Below are positions 31,187 to 40,363 of a stretch of DNA of 64,000 nt, piece after piece (the stretch's first letter is position 1; each line of letters begins with the position of its first letter). A program made the translations under genes and the position numbers. The DNA is taken from the NCBI GenBank assembly GCA_018823745.1, contig JAHJHR010000018.1, positions 124,001 to 188,000 on the forward strand, given 5' to 3'. The notes under the pieces were generated by a model. The model worked only from the letters and a program-made list of their open reading frames with translations, had not been told where the DNA came from and ran no database searches. Source of the DNA: Alphaproteobacteria bacterium. GTDB lineage: Bacteria > Pseudomonadota > Alphaproteobacteria > Oceanibaculales > Oceanibaculaceae.

Positions 31187-32299
31187 ATGATGACGGCCGA
31201 TATTTTATCCGATCGCTTGGGTTTGTGGGCCGCGCTGTATCCGGAGCCCGTATTGCTGACCCGCGGCAACGCCGTCATTGCCTGCAATGCTGCCTTCCTG
31301 TCGTTGAGCGGGGCTGCGCAATCGGCCGTGATCGGCCATCCTTTGACCCGGATGATCACCTTCGAGCAGGGCATCGGCCGGGCGCTGGACTGGCTGCCGG
31401 CCCGCCTGCGCCAGGACGGGCAGGATATTCCCGTCGAAATCATGCTGTTGCCCTGCGCGATGCAGGCCGAGGCCTCAGGGGTGGCTGCGCCGAGAGGCGG
31501 CGGGGAGCATATGGTTTTCCTGCGCGACCTGCGGCCCCGGCTGGAAGATCGTCATCGCCTGGAACTGGCCCGCATGCAGGCCGAGCGCGACCGCAATGTG
31601 GCGCGGCAATTCCTCGCCCAGATGACCCATGAGCTGCGCACCCCGCTGAATGCCGTGATCGGCTTCAGCGAGATCATGGTGCAGGAGATGTTCGGCAAGC
31701 TGGACCCGCGCTACCGCGATTACGCCGAAGACATCATGCAGAGCGGCCGTCATCTGCTCGGCATCATCAACGATATTCTCGATCTGTCGAAGATCGAGGC
31801 CGGCGAGATGAAACTGGATGAGCGTCCCGTCAATCTGGAGACGATCATTGCCTCCAGCATGCGCCTGATGACGGAACGTGCGAATGCCGGCAAGGTGGCG
31901 CTGGCGCTGCATCCCGACAGTGTTTTTCCGCCCGTCAGTGGCGACGAGATCAAGCTGAAGCAGCTTTTCCTGAACCTGCTGTCCAATGCGGTAAAATTCA
32001 CACCGGCCGGCGGGCGCGTAATGGTCCGCAGCCGGATCGAGCCCGGCGGTCCGCTGGCAATCAGCGTCAGCGACACCGGGATCGGCATGGAGCCGGAGCA
32101 GATCCAGCTCGCCATGCTGCCCTTCAAGCAATTGCATGCCGGCATCAAGCATGATGACCGGGGAACCGGGCTGGGCCTGACGATCAGCAAGGCCATTGCG
32201 GATTTGCATGGCGGCACGCTGGAACTGGTCAGCAGCATTGGCAAGGGCACCATCGCCACCGTCAGATTGCCCGCCGAACGCCTGATTGCGGTTTCCTGA
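31187..32299 (+). CDS. PAS-containing sensor histidine kinase (orphan)
   Basis: A 370-residue soluble kinase. An N-terminal PAS-like region (about 10-115, ending in HMVFLRDLRPR) is followed by a HisKA domain with H-box MTHELRTPLNAVIGFSE (about 146-162). A HATPase domain follows, with an N-box in NLLSNAVKFTPAGG, a G1 box SDTGIGM and a G2 box GTGLGLTI. No transmembrane helix or signal peptide is seen, so the sensed cue is probably internal. No response-regulator gene is adjacent. It resembles the DivJ/PleC-type kinases common in alphaproteobacteria. The start is the first of two tandem Met codons. Confidence 0.85.
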   Translation: MMTADILSDRLGLWAALYPEPVLLTRGNAVIACNAAFLSLSGAAQSAVIGHPLTRMITFEQGIGRALDWLPARLRQDGQDIPVEIMLLPCAMQAEASGVAAPRGGGEHMVFLRDLRPRLEDRHRLELARMQAERDRNVARQFLAQMTHELRTPLNAVIGFSEIMVQEMFGKLDPRYRDYAEDIMQSGRHLLGIINDILDLSKIEAGEMKLDERPVNLETIIASSMRLMTERANAGKVALALHPDSVFPPVSGDEIKLKQLFLNLLSNAVKFTPAGGRVMVRSRIEPGGPLAISVSDTGIGMEPEQIQLAMLPFKQLHAGIKHDDRGTGLGLTISKAIADLHGGTLELVSSIGKGTIATVRLPAERLIAVS

Positions 32300-32320
32300 A
32301 CGGTGTGACCAGAGGTCACG

Positions 32321-33670
32321 TCACGTCAGGCCGATGGCATCCGTCAGATTGGCACCCTCGAAATTGGCCGCGCCGGCCTGGGCCCCGGTGAAACGCGCGC
32401 CCCGCAAATCGCAATTCCTGAAATCGGCGCCCTCCAGCTGTGCGCGCGACAGATCCGCCTTGCGCATATTCGCCGCCGTGAAGCGCACATTGCGCAAATC
32501 AGCCCCGATCAGATGCGCAGATTCGAGATTACTGGGCACCTGGCGGCCTGTGCTGCCGACATCCTGCAGCGGCCCGAGATTCGCCCCCACCAGGATCGCC
32601 TCGTTCAGGTGAGCACCGCGCAATGTCACCCCGCGCATATCGGCATTGCGCAGCACCGCCATCCGCAGATCGGCACGGCTGAGATCGGCGGTCACCAGAA
32701 CGGCCTCGATGAAATTGCAATTACGCAGGATGGCGCTGACGAAAGAGGCGGCGGTCAGGCCCATCCCGTCGAAATGCTGCTTCGAGAGATCCATTTCATC
32801 GAGTGCCAGCCGCTTGCCCTTACTGGTTCCGGTTTCCAGCCAGAGGCGATGATCCTCGATACAGGCATCAAGGTCGAGGCCGCTGCTCTCCGGCGTTTGC
32901 GGCAACACGGCATCGGCGAAGGCCGGCGTCGTCAGCAAATGGGGATCGATGATCGCCCCGGTGAAATCGGCATTGCCAAGATCGGCGTCCAGAACCTGCA
33001 CATTGGTCATCACCGCGCCGCGAAAACTGGCGCCGGCCGCCTTCACACCGCTCAGATTGACCCCGGCAAGGATCGCGTTGTTGAAATTGGACAGCCGCAG
33101 ATCGGCATTGCGCAGATCAGCGCCCGTGAGATTGGCATTGCTGAAATCAGCCCGCAAGACGAAGGAACCGCCGATCTTCGCCTGTGACAGGTTGGCACCC
33201 TGCGCATTGATCGAGGACATATCGGTGTGGCCTTCCAGGCGGCTGACCACCATGGGAATCCGGCTGGCGCCATAGCGGGTCAGCACGGCCTCGCGGATAT
33301 CTGCCTCCGTCATCGTCGCGCCGACCAGGCTGGCGCCACGGAAACAGGCGCCGCGCAGATCGGACCGGCTGAGATTGGCACCATCGAAGGCGCTGCCCCG
33401 CAGATCGGCAGCGAAGAAATTGGCAAATTGAAGCTGGCTGCGGCGAAACAGGCTGTGGGCCAGCATGGCGCCGGTGAAATCCGCTTCACGCAGATCCCGG
33501 GCGCTGAAATCACCGCTTTCGATCCGATGGTTGGACAGCAACGCCCGCCGCCCGCCGGGGCGGCGCGACATCAGGCGCTCATGCTGGTTCAGAATTTGTG
33601 ACAGCACCGTCAGCGACAGTGTCTTGTAGTCAAATTCCCCAGCTTGCGCAGAGGATGGCTTATCCGACAT
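32321..33670 (-). CDS. Pentapeptide-repeat protein
   Basis: A 449-residue protein built almost entirely of A-(D/N)-L-x-x pentapeptide repeats predicted to form right-handed quadrilateral beta-helices. Two repeat blocks (about 45-240 and 305-449) are separated by a non-repetitive stretch. Each block is preceded by a related header: HERLMSRRPGGRRALL near residue 30 and HRLWLETGTSKGKRLAL near 275. No signal peptide is present. It lies divergent from gyrA. Pentapeptide proteins of the Qnr/MfpA type mimic DNA and bind gyrase, but that link here is only positional. Confidence 0.85.
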   Translation of the reverse strand: MSDKPSSAQAGEFDYKTLSLTVLSQILNQHERLMSRRPGGRRALLSNHRIESGDFSARDLREADFTGAMLAHSLFRRSQLQFANFFAADLRGSAFDGANLSRSDLRGACFRGASLVGATMTEADIREAVLTRYGASRIPMVVSRLEGHTDMSSINAQGANLSQAKIGGSFVLRADFSNANLTGADLRNADLRLSNFNNAILAGVNLSGVKAAGASFRGAVMTNVQVLDADLGNADFTGAIIDPHLLTTPAFADAVLPQTPESSGLDLDACIEDHRLWLETGTSKGKRLALDEMDLSKQHFDGMGLTAASFVSAILRNCNFIEAVLVTADLSRADLRMAVLRNADMRGVTLRGAHLNEAILVGANLGPLQDVGSTGRQVPSNLESAHLIGADLRNVRFTAANMRKADLSRAQLEGADFRNCDLRGARFTGAQAGAANFEGANLTDAIGLT

Positions 33671-33816
33671 GTGACGACCTCTTTGCTGGGAAAGAGGCTA
33701 GCTTTTCTGTGGTAAAGAGTCTGCCCTAAAACTACTTTACGATAGTCTTAAATACACTTTGGTTTCGCAGGACAGAACCGTGCCGGAAGGGCCTGTCACA
33801 ATACTGTCCGGCAACG

Positions 33817-33845
33817 TTGTTCGCACCCGCGAAACATGCTAGAAG
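33817..33845 (+). promoter_or_regulatory. Candidate sigma-70-type promoter for gyrA
   Basis: TTGTTC (33817-33822) and TAGAAG (33840-33845) are spaced by 17 nt in the 276-nt gap between the pentapeptide gene and gyrA. The same TAGAAG -10 occurs before tRNA-Ser. The transcript would have a leader of about 95 nt. Confidence 0.45.
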
Positions 33846-33946
33846 TTTGAGTAATTCAACAAGATGTTGGGGCCATTCCGGTTTTGCTCCCATAGGGACG
33901 CGACAAACCGTCTGGCACCTGCCCGCAACGGAAAGCCACCATCGCC

Positions 33947-36781
33947 TTGTCCACGACGACGCCCCCAGGAACACCGCCCGGATTCGACATAAAGCCCGTC
34001 GCCATCGAAGAGGAGATGAAACGCTCCTACCTCGATTATGCAATGAGCGTGATTGTCGCCCGCGCGCTGCCCGATGTGCGCGACGGGCTGAAACCGGTCC
34101 ATCGCCGTATCCTGTACGCGATGAAGGATGGCGGCTACGACTGGTCGAAACCCTATCGCAAATCGGCCCGCATCGTCGGTGACGTTATGGGTAAGTATCA
34201 CCCGCATGGCGACAGCGCGATCTATGATGCCATGGTCCGCATGGCGCAGGATTTCTCCATGCGCCTGCCGCTGATCGACGGCCAGGGCAATTTCGGCTCC
34301 ATGGATGGCGATCCCCCTGCGGCGATGCGTTACACCGAGGCGCGTCTGGCCAAGGCGGCAGAGGCGCTGCTGCGCGACATCGACAAGGAAACCGTCCAGT
34401 TCGTTGCGAACTATGACGAATCCATCATGGAGCCGGCGGTCCTGCCGGCCGAGTACCCGAATTTGCTGGTCAATGGCGCCGGCGGCATCGCCGTCGGCAT
34501 GGCAACCAACATTCCGCCACATAATCTGGGCGAGGTGATCGACGCCTGCTGCGCCTATGTCGACAATCCGGGCATCACCGTCGAAGCGCTGATGGAGCAC
34601 GTGCCGGGGCCGGATTTCCCGACCGGTGGCATCATCATCGGCAAGCGCGGCACCTATGAGGCGCATACCACGGGCCGCGGTTCGGTCATCATGCGCGGGC
34701 GGGTCCGGGTCGAGGAGGTCCGCAAGGACCGCGAAGCCCTGATCATCAGCGAGATTCCCTACCAGGTGAACAAGTCGCGCCTGATCGAGCGCATCGCCGA
34801 GGTGGTGAACCAGAAGATCGTCGAAGGCATCTCCGATATCCGCGACGAGAGCGACCGCGATGGCGTGCGTGTCGTTGTCGAGATCAAGCGCGATGCCCAG
34901 CCCGAGGTCGTGCTGAACCAGCTCTACCGCTATACGCCGCTGCAGACCTCCTTCGGCGTCAATGCGCTGGCGCTGAATGGCGGCCGGCCGGAAATGATGA
35001 ATCTGCGCGACTTCCTGGTCGCCTTCATCAGGTTCCGCGAGGAAGTCATTACCAAGCGCACCGTGTTCGAGCTGGGCAAGGCCCGCGAGCGCGCACATCT
35101 CTTGGTCGGCCTGCTGGTGGCGATCCAGAATCTCGATCCGGTGATCGAGATGATCCGCGCCTCCAAGGACGCCGCCGAGGCCCGCGAGGCGCTGATGAAC
35201 CGGCCCTGGCCGGCCACCGATGTCGAGCCCTATATCGCGCTTATTGACGAGCCGGGCCGGGTTGTTGTGGATGGGCATTACAGCCTGTCCGAGGCCCAGG
35301 CCAAGGCGATCCTGGAATTGCGCCTGCAGCGCCTGACCGGGATGGAGCGTGACAAGCTCACCGAGGAAACCAACGAGATCGCCGGCCGGATCACCTATTA
35401 CCTGGAAATCCTGGGCTCGCGCGACAAGCTGATGGCCGTGCTGCGCGAAGAGCTGGTGCGCATCAAGGACCAGTTCGCCACGCCGCGCCGCACGACGCTG
35501 GAAGAAGGCGAGCTGGACCAGGATATCGAAGACCTGATCCAGCGCGAGGACATGGTCGTGACGGTCAGCCGTCTCGGCTATATCAAGCGCGTGCCGCTGT
35601 CGACCTACCGCGCCCAGCGCCGGGGCGGCAAGGGGCGGTCCGGCATGACGACGCGCGACGAGGATTTCGTCTCCCGCGTTTTTGTTGCCAATACCCATAC
35701 GCCGCTGCTGTTCTTCACCTCGCGCGGCATGGTCTACCAGATGAAGGTCTGGCAGCTGCCGCTGGCCACGCCGCAGGGCCGCGGCAAGCCGATCGTGAAC
35801 ATGCTGCCGGTCCTGCCGGGCGAGGCGATCTCCACCATCATGCCGTTGCCGGCCGATGAGGAGAACTGGGGCGACCTGAATGTCATGTTCGCCACTTCCG
35901 GCGGCACGGTCCGGCGCAACGCCCTGTCCGACTTCACCAACATCAAGTCGAACGGCAAGATCGCCATGAAGCTGGGCGAGGGCGAGCATCTGGTTGGCGT
36001 GCTGCCCTGCACTGAGAATCAGGATGTGCTGTTGTCCACCCATAAGGGGCATTGCATCCGCTTCCTCGTCACCGATGTGCGCGAGTTCAAGGGCCGCGAT
36101 TCCATGGGCGTGCGCGGCATCCGTCTGCTCGGCGACGACCAGGTGATCTCGCTGTCGATCCTGAACCATGTCGAGACAAGCATGGAGGAGCGCACGGCCT
36201 ATCTGCGGCGCGCCAATGCGCTGCGCCGGCAGAATGGCGAGGAGGCTCTGGACGAGAGTGCCGACATCTCCGAGGAGATCGACGAGGCATTGTCCGAGAG
36301 CCTGCCAGCGACCCTGACCGAACAGCGCTTCGCCGAACTGGCGGCGGCCGAGGAATTCATCCTCACCGTCAGCCAGAAGGGCTATGGCAAGCGCAGCTCG
36401 GCCTATGAATATCGCGTCACAGGCCGGGGCGGGCAGGGCATCGCCAATATGGAGGTGAATACCCGCAATGGCCGGATCGCCGCGTCCTTCCCGGTGGCGC
36501 ATACCGACCAGATCATGCTGGTGACCGATTCCGGCCAGCTGATCCGCTCGCCGGTACACGACATCCGCATTGCCGGCCGGCGCACCCAGGGCGTGATCCT
36601 GTTCCGCGTTGCTGATGACGAGCATGTCGTCTCGGTCGCCTGGCTGGCCGAGGAAAGCGAGACCGACGAGGACGCCCTGGCTGGCCTCGACGACGAGGCC
36701 GAGGGCGGCCCGGTTGCCGGTGACGGTGATGTGGGCGGCGAATATCTGGGTGACGAAGGTGCGGGAGACAAAGATGAATAA
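33947..36781 (+). CDS. gyrA: DNA gyrase subunit A
   Basis: A 944-residue type II topoisomerase subunit. The breakage-reunion domain contains the active-site Tyr in the [10 protein letters not shown] segment, with [13 protein letters not shown] just upstream. The positions equivalent to E. coli Ser83 and Asp87 are Ser and Asp, so the quinolone-determining region looks wild-type. The C-terminal beta-pinwheel has a GyrA-box-like QRRGGKG segment, and an acidic tail closes the protein. The frame opens only at TTG 33947, since the next Met would lose the conserved N-terminus. It overlaps coaD by 8 nt. Confidence 0.95.
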   Translation: MSTTTPPGTPPGFDIKPVAIEEEMKRSYLDYAMSVIVARALPDVRDGLKPVHRRILYAMKDGGYDWSKPYRKSARIVGDVMGKYHPHGDSAIYDAMVRMAQDFSMRLPLIDGQGNFGSMDGDPPAAMRYTEARLAKAAEALLRDIDKETVQFVANYDESIMEPAVLPAEYPNLLVNGAGGIAVGMATNIPPHNLGEVIDACCAYVDNPGITVEALMEHVPGPDFPTGGIIIGKRGTYEAHTTGRGSVIMRGRVRVEEVRKDREALIISEIPYQVNKSRLIERIAEVVNQKIVEGISDIRDESDRDGVRVVVEIKRDAQPEVVLNQLYRYTPLQTSFGVNALALNGGRPEMMNLRDFLVAFIRFREEVITKRTVFELGKARERAHLLVGLLVAIQNLDPVIEMIRASKDAAEAREALMNRPWPATDVEPYIALIDEPGRVVVDGHYSLSEAQAKAILELRLQRLTGMERDKLTEETNEIAGRITYYLEILGSRDKLMAVLREELVRIKDQFATPRRTTLEEGELDQDIEDLIQREDMVVTVSRLGYIKRVPLSTYRAQRRGGKGRSGMTTRDEDFVSRVFVANTHTPLLFFTSRGMVYQMKVWQLPLATPQGRGKPIVNMLPVLPGEAISTIMPLPADEENWGDLNVMFATSGGTVRRNALSDFTNIKSNGKIAMKLGEGEHLVGVLPCTENQDVLLSTHKGHCIRFLVTDVREFKGRDSMGVRGIRLLGDDQVISLSILNHVETSMEERTAYLRRANALRRQNGEEALDESADISEEIDEALSESLPATLTEQRFAELAAAEEFILTVSQKGYGKRSSAYEYRVTGRGGQGIANMEVNTRNGRIAASFPVAHTDQIMLVTDSGQLIRSPVHDIRIAGRRTQGVILFRVADDEHVVSVAWLAEESETDEDALAGLDDEAEGGPVAGDGDVGGEYLGDEGAGDKDE

Positions 36782-37313
36782 GCATGTCATCGGGGTCTAT
36801 CCCGGCACCTTCGACCCGATCACCCATGGCCATCTGGACATCATCAAGCGGGCCTCGAAGATGGTCGATCATCTGATCATCGGGGTGGCCCAGAATGCAG
36901 GGAAGGGGCCACTGTTCAGCATTGGCGAGCGGCTCGACCTGGTGCGGGGCGAGATCGCCGCGCTGAATGGCACGGGCGAGTACGGCCATATCGAGGCGCG
37001 GTCGTTCAACAATCTGCTGATGCATTTCTGCCAGGCGGCCAATGCCTCGCTGATCATCCGCGGCCTGCGCGCCGTCTCGGATTTCGAGTATGAATTCCAG
37101 ATGGCCGGCATGAATGCCCGTCTCGACCCGAAGATCGAGACGGTGTTCCTGATGGCCTCTGAGCGCCACCATTTCATCTCCTCGCGCTTCGTGAAGGAGA
37201 TTGCGGCGCTGGGAGGTGATATCACCTCCTTCGCCCCACCCCGCATCGCCGAGCGCGTGATGCACCGTTTCGCCAAGGATAACGCACCAGCAGAGGTCGA
37301 TACCAAGGCGTGA
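36774..37313 (+). CDS. coaD: Phosphopantetheine adenylyltransferase
   Basis: A 179-residue nucleotidyltransferase for the penultimate step of coenzyme A synthesis (4'-phosphopantetheine + ATP to dephospho-CoA). The N-terminal [14 protein letters not shown] motif contains the T/HxGH site, and the C-terminal [15 protein letters not shown] motif is intact. The length is normal to slightly long. It overlaps the end of gyrA by 8 nt, so expression is probably coupled to gyrA. The gyrA-coaD pairing recurs in alphaproteobacteria. Confidence 0.95.
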   Translation: MNKHVIGVYPGTFDPITHGHLDIIKRASKMVDHLIIGVAQNAGKGPLFSIGERLDLVRGEIAALNGTGEYGHIEARSFNNLLMHFCQAANASLIIRGLRAVSDFEYEFQMAGMNARLDPKIETVFLMASERHHFISSRFVKEIAALGGDITSFAPPRIAERVMHRFAKDNAPAEVDTKA

Positions 37314-37358
37314 GCCGGGGCAGCCGGGCAGGGTGCCGAGATATTCGGCATCAAAGCA

Positions 37359-37387
37359 TTGACCCGGCGGCCAAGCTTCCCTAGTTT
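37359..37387 (+). promoter_or_regulatory. Promoter for tRNA-Lys
   Basis: TTGACC (37359-37364), a 17-nt spacer and TAGTTT (37382-37387) lie about 40 nt before the tRNA. The strong -35 match and correct spacing support a dedicated promoter. Confidence 0.55.
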
Positions 37388-37428
37388 CCCTCCCGCCAAC
37401 GCGGACCACCCCTGCCGGGTGGCCCTGC

Positions 37429-37504
37429 GAGCCCTTAGCTCAGCCGGTAGAGCAACTGACTTTTAATCAGTAGGTCGTGGGTTCGAGTCCCACAGGGCTC
37501 ACCA
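37429..37504 (+). tRNA. tRNA-Lys (anticodon UUU)
   Basis: A complete 76-nt cloverleaf with encoded CCA. The acceptor stem GAGCCCT/AGGGCTC is fully paired. The D-arm is GCTC/GAGC, and the anticodon stem ACTGA/TCAGT closes the loop CTTTTAA, with anticodon TTT at 37462-37464. The T-arm is GTGGG/CCCAC with TTCGAGT in the loop. The last six bases overlap the stop end of the convergent aminotransferase gene. Confidence 0.97.
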
Positions 37505-38650
37505 TTTCCCGATTGCCTCCTTCAGCACCGTGTATTCCGCCATTTCATTATAGGGCGCAGCTGATATCCGTGCCCAGGCCTGGCCGGCGAAGCGCAGGAC
37601 CGGGATTTCGATGCGGTATTCCTGCCACAGCCGGTCCATGACCATCTGTGAGGTCATTGCCGGTTCGGCGTAGCGGTCGGGCAGGCGGATGCAGGCCATG
37701 GTGCCGCGCATAGCCGGCGGACAGCCAATCTCGGTTCCCCAGGCATCGGCCAGCATGGCGGCGGCATCGCGGGCCAGGCGGTGCGTGTAGGCGGTGACTG
37801 TCTCCAGCCCGCCCAGCGCATCCAGGAAATCCAGGGCGGCTGTGACGGCGAGCCAGGCGCTGGCGTCGCGGGTGCCGGTCCAGGCGAATTCCTCGCTGAA
37901 GCCCTTGCCGTAATAATGCGAGATGGTCAGCGGGTGGATGCCATCCTGCCGTGCCGGATCGACCCAGAGAAAGGCGCAGCCCTTTGGCGCACAGAGCCAT
38001 TTATGGCAATTGCCGGTGTAGTAATCCGCGCCGATGGCCGGCAGGTCGAGCGGCAGCATCCCCGGCGCATGCGCCCCATCCACCAGCACAAGCGCGCCTG
38101 CGGCCTTCGCGGCGGCAATCAGCGGTGCCAGCGGCATGATCGTCGCGGTGGGCGAGGTAATGTGGTCCAGGATCACCAGCCGCGTGCGGGCGCTGAGGCG
38201 GGCCGTGATGGCTTCGACAATCGGCTGTGGCCCGGACAGCGGGTAGGGGATATCCGCCTCGACCAGAACCGCGCCGCTTCGCGCGGCGATGTGCAGGCAG
38301 GTCTGCTTCACCGCGTTATAGGTATGGCTGTTGATCAGGATCTCGTCACCCGGCTGGAAATCCAGGCTGCGCAGCACCGTGTTCACGCCGCTGGTCGCAT
38401 TGTCGACGAAAGCCAGGTCAGCCGGGCCAGCCCCCAGAAATGCCGCCAGCCGGGCCTTTGCCGATTCCAGCGCGTCGGGCAGGACGCGCTTCATGAAATT
38501 CACCGGATTGGATTCCATCCGGTCGCGCCAGCGCCGCTGTTCGGCCAGCACCGGCTCTGGCGTGGCGCCATAGGAGCCGTGATTGAGGAAAACGATATCC
38601 TCGCGCAGGTTCCAGTGGTGCCGCACGGCTTGACCAAGGCTTGCCGCCAT
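37499..38650 (-). CDS. Class V PLP-dependent aminotransferase, isopenicillin-N-epimerase-like
   Basis: A 383-residue fold-type I PLP enzyme. The early IVFLNHGSYGATP segment, the VDGAHAPGM region (PLP-binding Asp) and TGNCHKWLCAPKG (Schiff-base Lys near residue 210) match the CefD/NifS-like class V group. Homologues act as epimerases, desulfurases or lyases, and the substrate here is unknown. ATG 38650 follows AGGGGATGAG. The stop codon lies inside the 3' end of tRNA-Lys on the other strand. It is divergent from the dehalogenase-like gene. Confidence 0.85.
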   Translation of the reverse strand: MAASLGQAVRHHWNLREDIVFLNHGSYGATPEPVLAEQRRWRDRMESNPVNFMKRVLPDALESAKARLAAFLGAGPADLAFVDNATSGVNTVLRSLDFQPGDEILINSHTYNAVKQTCLHIAARSGAVLVEADIPYPLSGPQPIVEAITARLSARTRLVILDHITSPTATIMPLAPLIAAAKAAGALVLVDGAHAPGMLPLDLPAIGADYYTGNCHKWLCAPKGCAFLWVDPARQDGIHPLTISHYYGKGFSEEFAWTGTRDASAWLAVTAALDFLDALGGLETVTAYTHRLARDAAAMLADAWGTEIGCPPAMRGTMACIRLPDRYAEPAMTSQMVMDRLWQEYRIEIPVLRFAGQAWARISAAPYNEMAEYTVLKEAIGKW

Positions 38651-38738
38651 TCTCTCATCCCCTCTGTAGACCGGTTCAGGCTCGTGTATGCTGCCGGACA
38701 GACACGGCGCTATGCCAGCAGGATATTGTGGGGGTGAC

Positions 38739-39611
38739 ATGTTCGAGGGGTTCAAGCAGCACCGCATCGAGACCAGCGGGGCGACAATAAACCTGCGCAC
38801 AGGTGGCAGCGGCCCCGGCCTGTTGCTGCTGCATGGGTATCCGCAGACTCATGTGATGTGGCACAAGATCGCCCCGGCGCTGGCCGAGCATTTCACTGTG
38901 GTGGCGGCTGACCTGCGCGGCTATGGCGATTCCTCGAAGCCGGCAAGTGATGCGCGGCACACGCCCTATTCCAAGCGGGCGATGGCGCAGGACATGGCGG
39001 AGGTCATGACGGCGCTGGGCATCGGCCAATTCGCGGTTGCCGGGCATGATCGCGGCGCCCGGGTGTCGCACCGGCTGGCGCAGGATCACCGCGACCGGGT
39101 GACCCGGCTGGCGGTGCTGGACATCGCGCCGACGCATGAAATGTACATGACCACCGACAAGGATTTTGCCACGGCCTATTACCACTGGTTCTTTCTGATC
39201 CAGAAACACGACCTGCCGGAACGGATGATCGGGGCAGACCCGGCCTATTATCTCGACCACAAGATGGGGCATTGGGGCAAGGACAGCACGGCCTTCCCGG
39301 CTTTCGCCTATGAGGAATATCTGCGCTGCTTTAGCGACCCGGCGACGATTCACGCGACCTGCGAGGATTACCGCGCCGCCGCCGGTATCGACCTGGAGAT
39401 TGACGAGGCCGACATGGCGCAGAAACTGGATTGCCCGGTGCTGGCGCTGTGGGGAGACAAGGGCTTTGTCGGGCGCAAATACGATGTGCTCGCCAGCTGG
39501 CGCAAACGCGCCCACACGGTGGAGGGTGGACCGATCCCCAGCGGCCATTATCTCGCCGAGGAAGCCCCGCAGGAAACATTTACCGCCCTTTCGAGGTTCT
39601 TCCTTTCATGA
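38739..39611 (+). CDS. Alpha/beta hydrolase, fluoroacetate/haloacetate dehalogenase-like
   Basis: A 290-residue alpha/beta hydrolase. The nucleophile elbow is GHDRGARVSHRLA (Asp104, Arg105, Arg108), the putative catalytic acid is Asp128 in VLDIAP, and the base is His269 in SGHYLAEE. The YYHWFFL motif (His149-Trp150) matches the fluoride-binding His-Trp of characterised fluoroacetate dehalogenases, and a Tyr occurs in CEDYRA. An Asp nucleophile rather than Ser fits a dehalogenase or epoxide hydrolase. Activity on fluoroacetate is inferred from these motifs only. Its stop overlaps the DUF502 gene start (ATGA). Confidence 0.8.
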   Translation: MFEGFKQHRIETSGATINLRTGGSGPGLLLLHGYPQTHVMWHKIAPALAEHFTVVAADLRGYGDSSKPASDARHTPYSKRAMAQDMAEVMTALGIGQFAVAGHDRGARVSHRLAQDHRDRVTRLAVLDIAPTHEMYMTTDKDFATAYYHWFFLIQKHDLPERMIGADPAYYLDHKMGHWGKDSTAFPAFAYEEYLRCFSDPATIHATCEDYRAAAGIDLEIDEADMAQKLDCPVLALWGDKGFVGRKYDVLASWRKRAHTVEGGPIPSGHYLAEEAPQETFTALSRFFLS

Positions 39612-40363
39612 CCGATCCGACAGAAATTTCGTCCATCCCAGAGGAAGCCATCCTGCGCAAGCCGCGCCGAGGCCTCAGCTTCAGCGGGCGGCTGCGCGCC
39701 TACTTCCTGGCCGGCGTTCTGGTCACGGCGCCGATCAGCCTGACGATCTATATCGCCTGGCTGCTGATCGACTTCATCGACAGCCAGGTCACGCCGCTGA
39801 TTCCCCTGGCCTATCACCCGGAAACCTATCTGCCCTTCACGATACCCGGCCTGGGCGTGCTGGTGCTGATCATGGTGATCACGTTGATCGGGGCGATCAC
39901 CGCCGGTTTCCTGGGGCGGCTGCTGATCCGTGCCGGCGAAGCCATCGTCAACCGGGTGCCGGTGATCCGGGGCGTCTATGGCGCACTCAAGCAGATCATG
40001 GAAACCGTTCTGGCACAGAAATCTGATGCGTTCCGGCAGGTCGTGCTGGTGGAATACCCGCGCAAGGATTGCTGGGTTCTGGCCTTTGTCAGCGGTGGCA
40101 CGACCGGCGAGGTCCAGTCGAAGACGGCGGCCGATCTGGTCAATGTCTTCGTGCCGACGACGCCAAATCCGACCTCGGGTTTCCTGCTCTTCGTGCCGGC
40201 CAAGGATATGATCTATCTGGACATGACCATCGAGGAGGGCATCAAGATGGTGGTGTCCGGCGGCATCGTGACCCCGACCTGGCCACGTGCGCAAACTGCT
40301 GAGGAAGGCTTGCTGCCGATTGCCGTCCGCAATGATGGCGCCGATCAGCCGGAGCGCAGATAG
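39608..40363 (+). CDS. DUF502 family membrane protein
   Basis: A 251-residue membrane protein of the DUF502 family. Two transmembrane helices lie at about 30-55 and 80-102. A soluble domain follows with the hallmark RVPVIRGVYGALKQIMET and FVPTTPNPTSGFLLFV segments. The function is unknown. It has been linked to trafficking-type roles in plant homologues (COV proteins), but no bacterial role is established. It overlaps the upstream hydrolase by four bases and overlaps the convergent recG end by 19 bases. Confidence 0.85.
   Translation: MTDPTEISSIPEEAILRKPRRGLSFSGRLRAYFLAGVLVTAPISLTIYIAWLLIDFIDSQVTPLIPLAYHPETYLPFTIPGLGVLVLIMVITLIGAITAGFLGRLLIRAGEAIVNRVPVIRGVYGALKQIMETVLAQKSDAFRQVVLVEYPRKDCWVLAFVSGGTTGEVQSKTAADLVNVFVPTTPNPTSGFLLFVPAKDMIYLDMTIEEGIKMVVSGGIVTPTWPRAQTAEEGLLPIAVRNDGADQPERR

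Noticed and set aside
32305..32319. GTGACC-AGA-GGTCAC hairpin after the histidine kinase gene as a terminator
   Set aside because: A 6-bp stem with a 3-nt loop and no T-tract on either strand; too weak to call.
32321..33670. Regular DNA repeats resembling a CRISPR or satellite array
   Set aside because: The periodicity comes from codons of pentapeptide repeats; units are degenerate at the DNA level and there are no spacers.
34186..34260. Quinolone-resistance change in GyrA
   Set aside because: The residues equivalent to E. coli Ser83 and Asp87 are Ser and Asp, the susceptible state.
33839..36790. A 983-codon open frame antisense to gyrA
   Set aside because: It mirrors gyrA exactly, lacks any domain pattern and is His/Gln/Asp-rich in the way expected from the complement of GC-rich codons. 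gyrA on the plus strand is certain.
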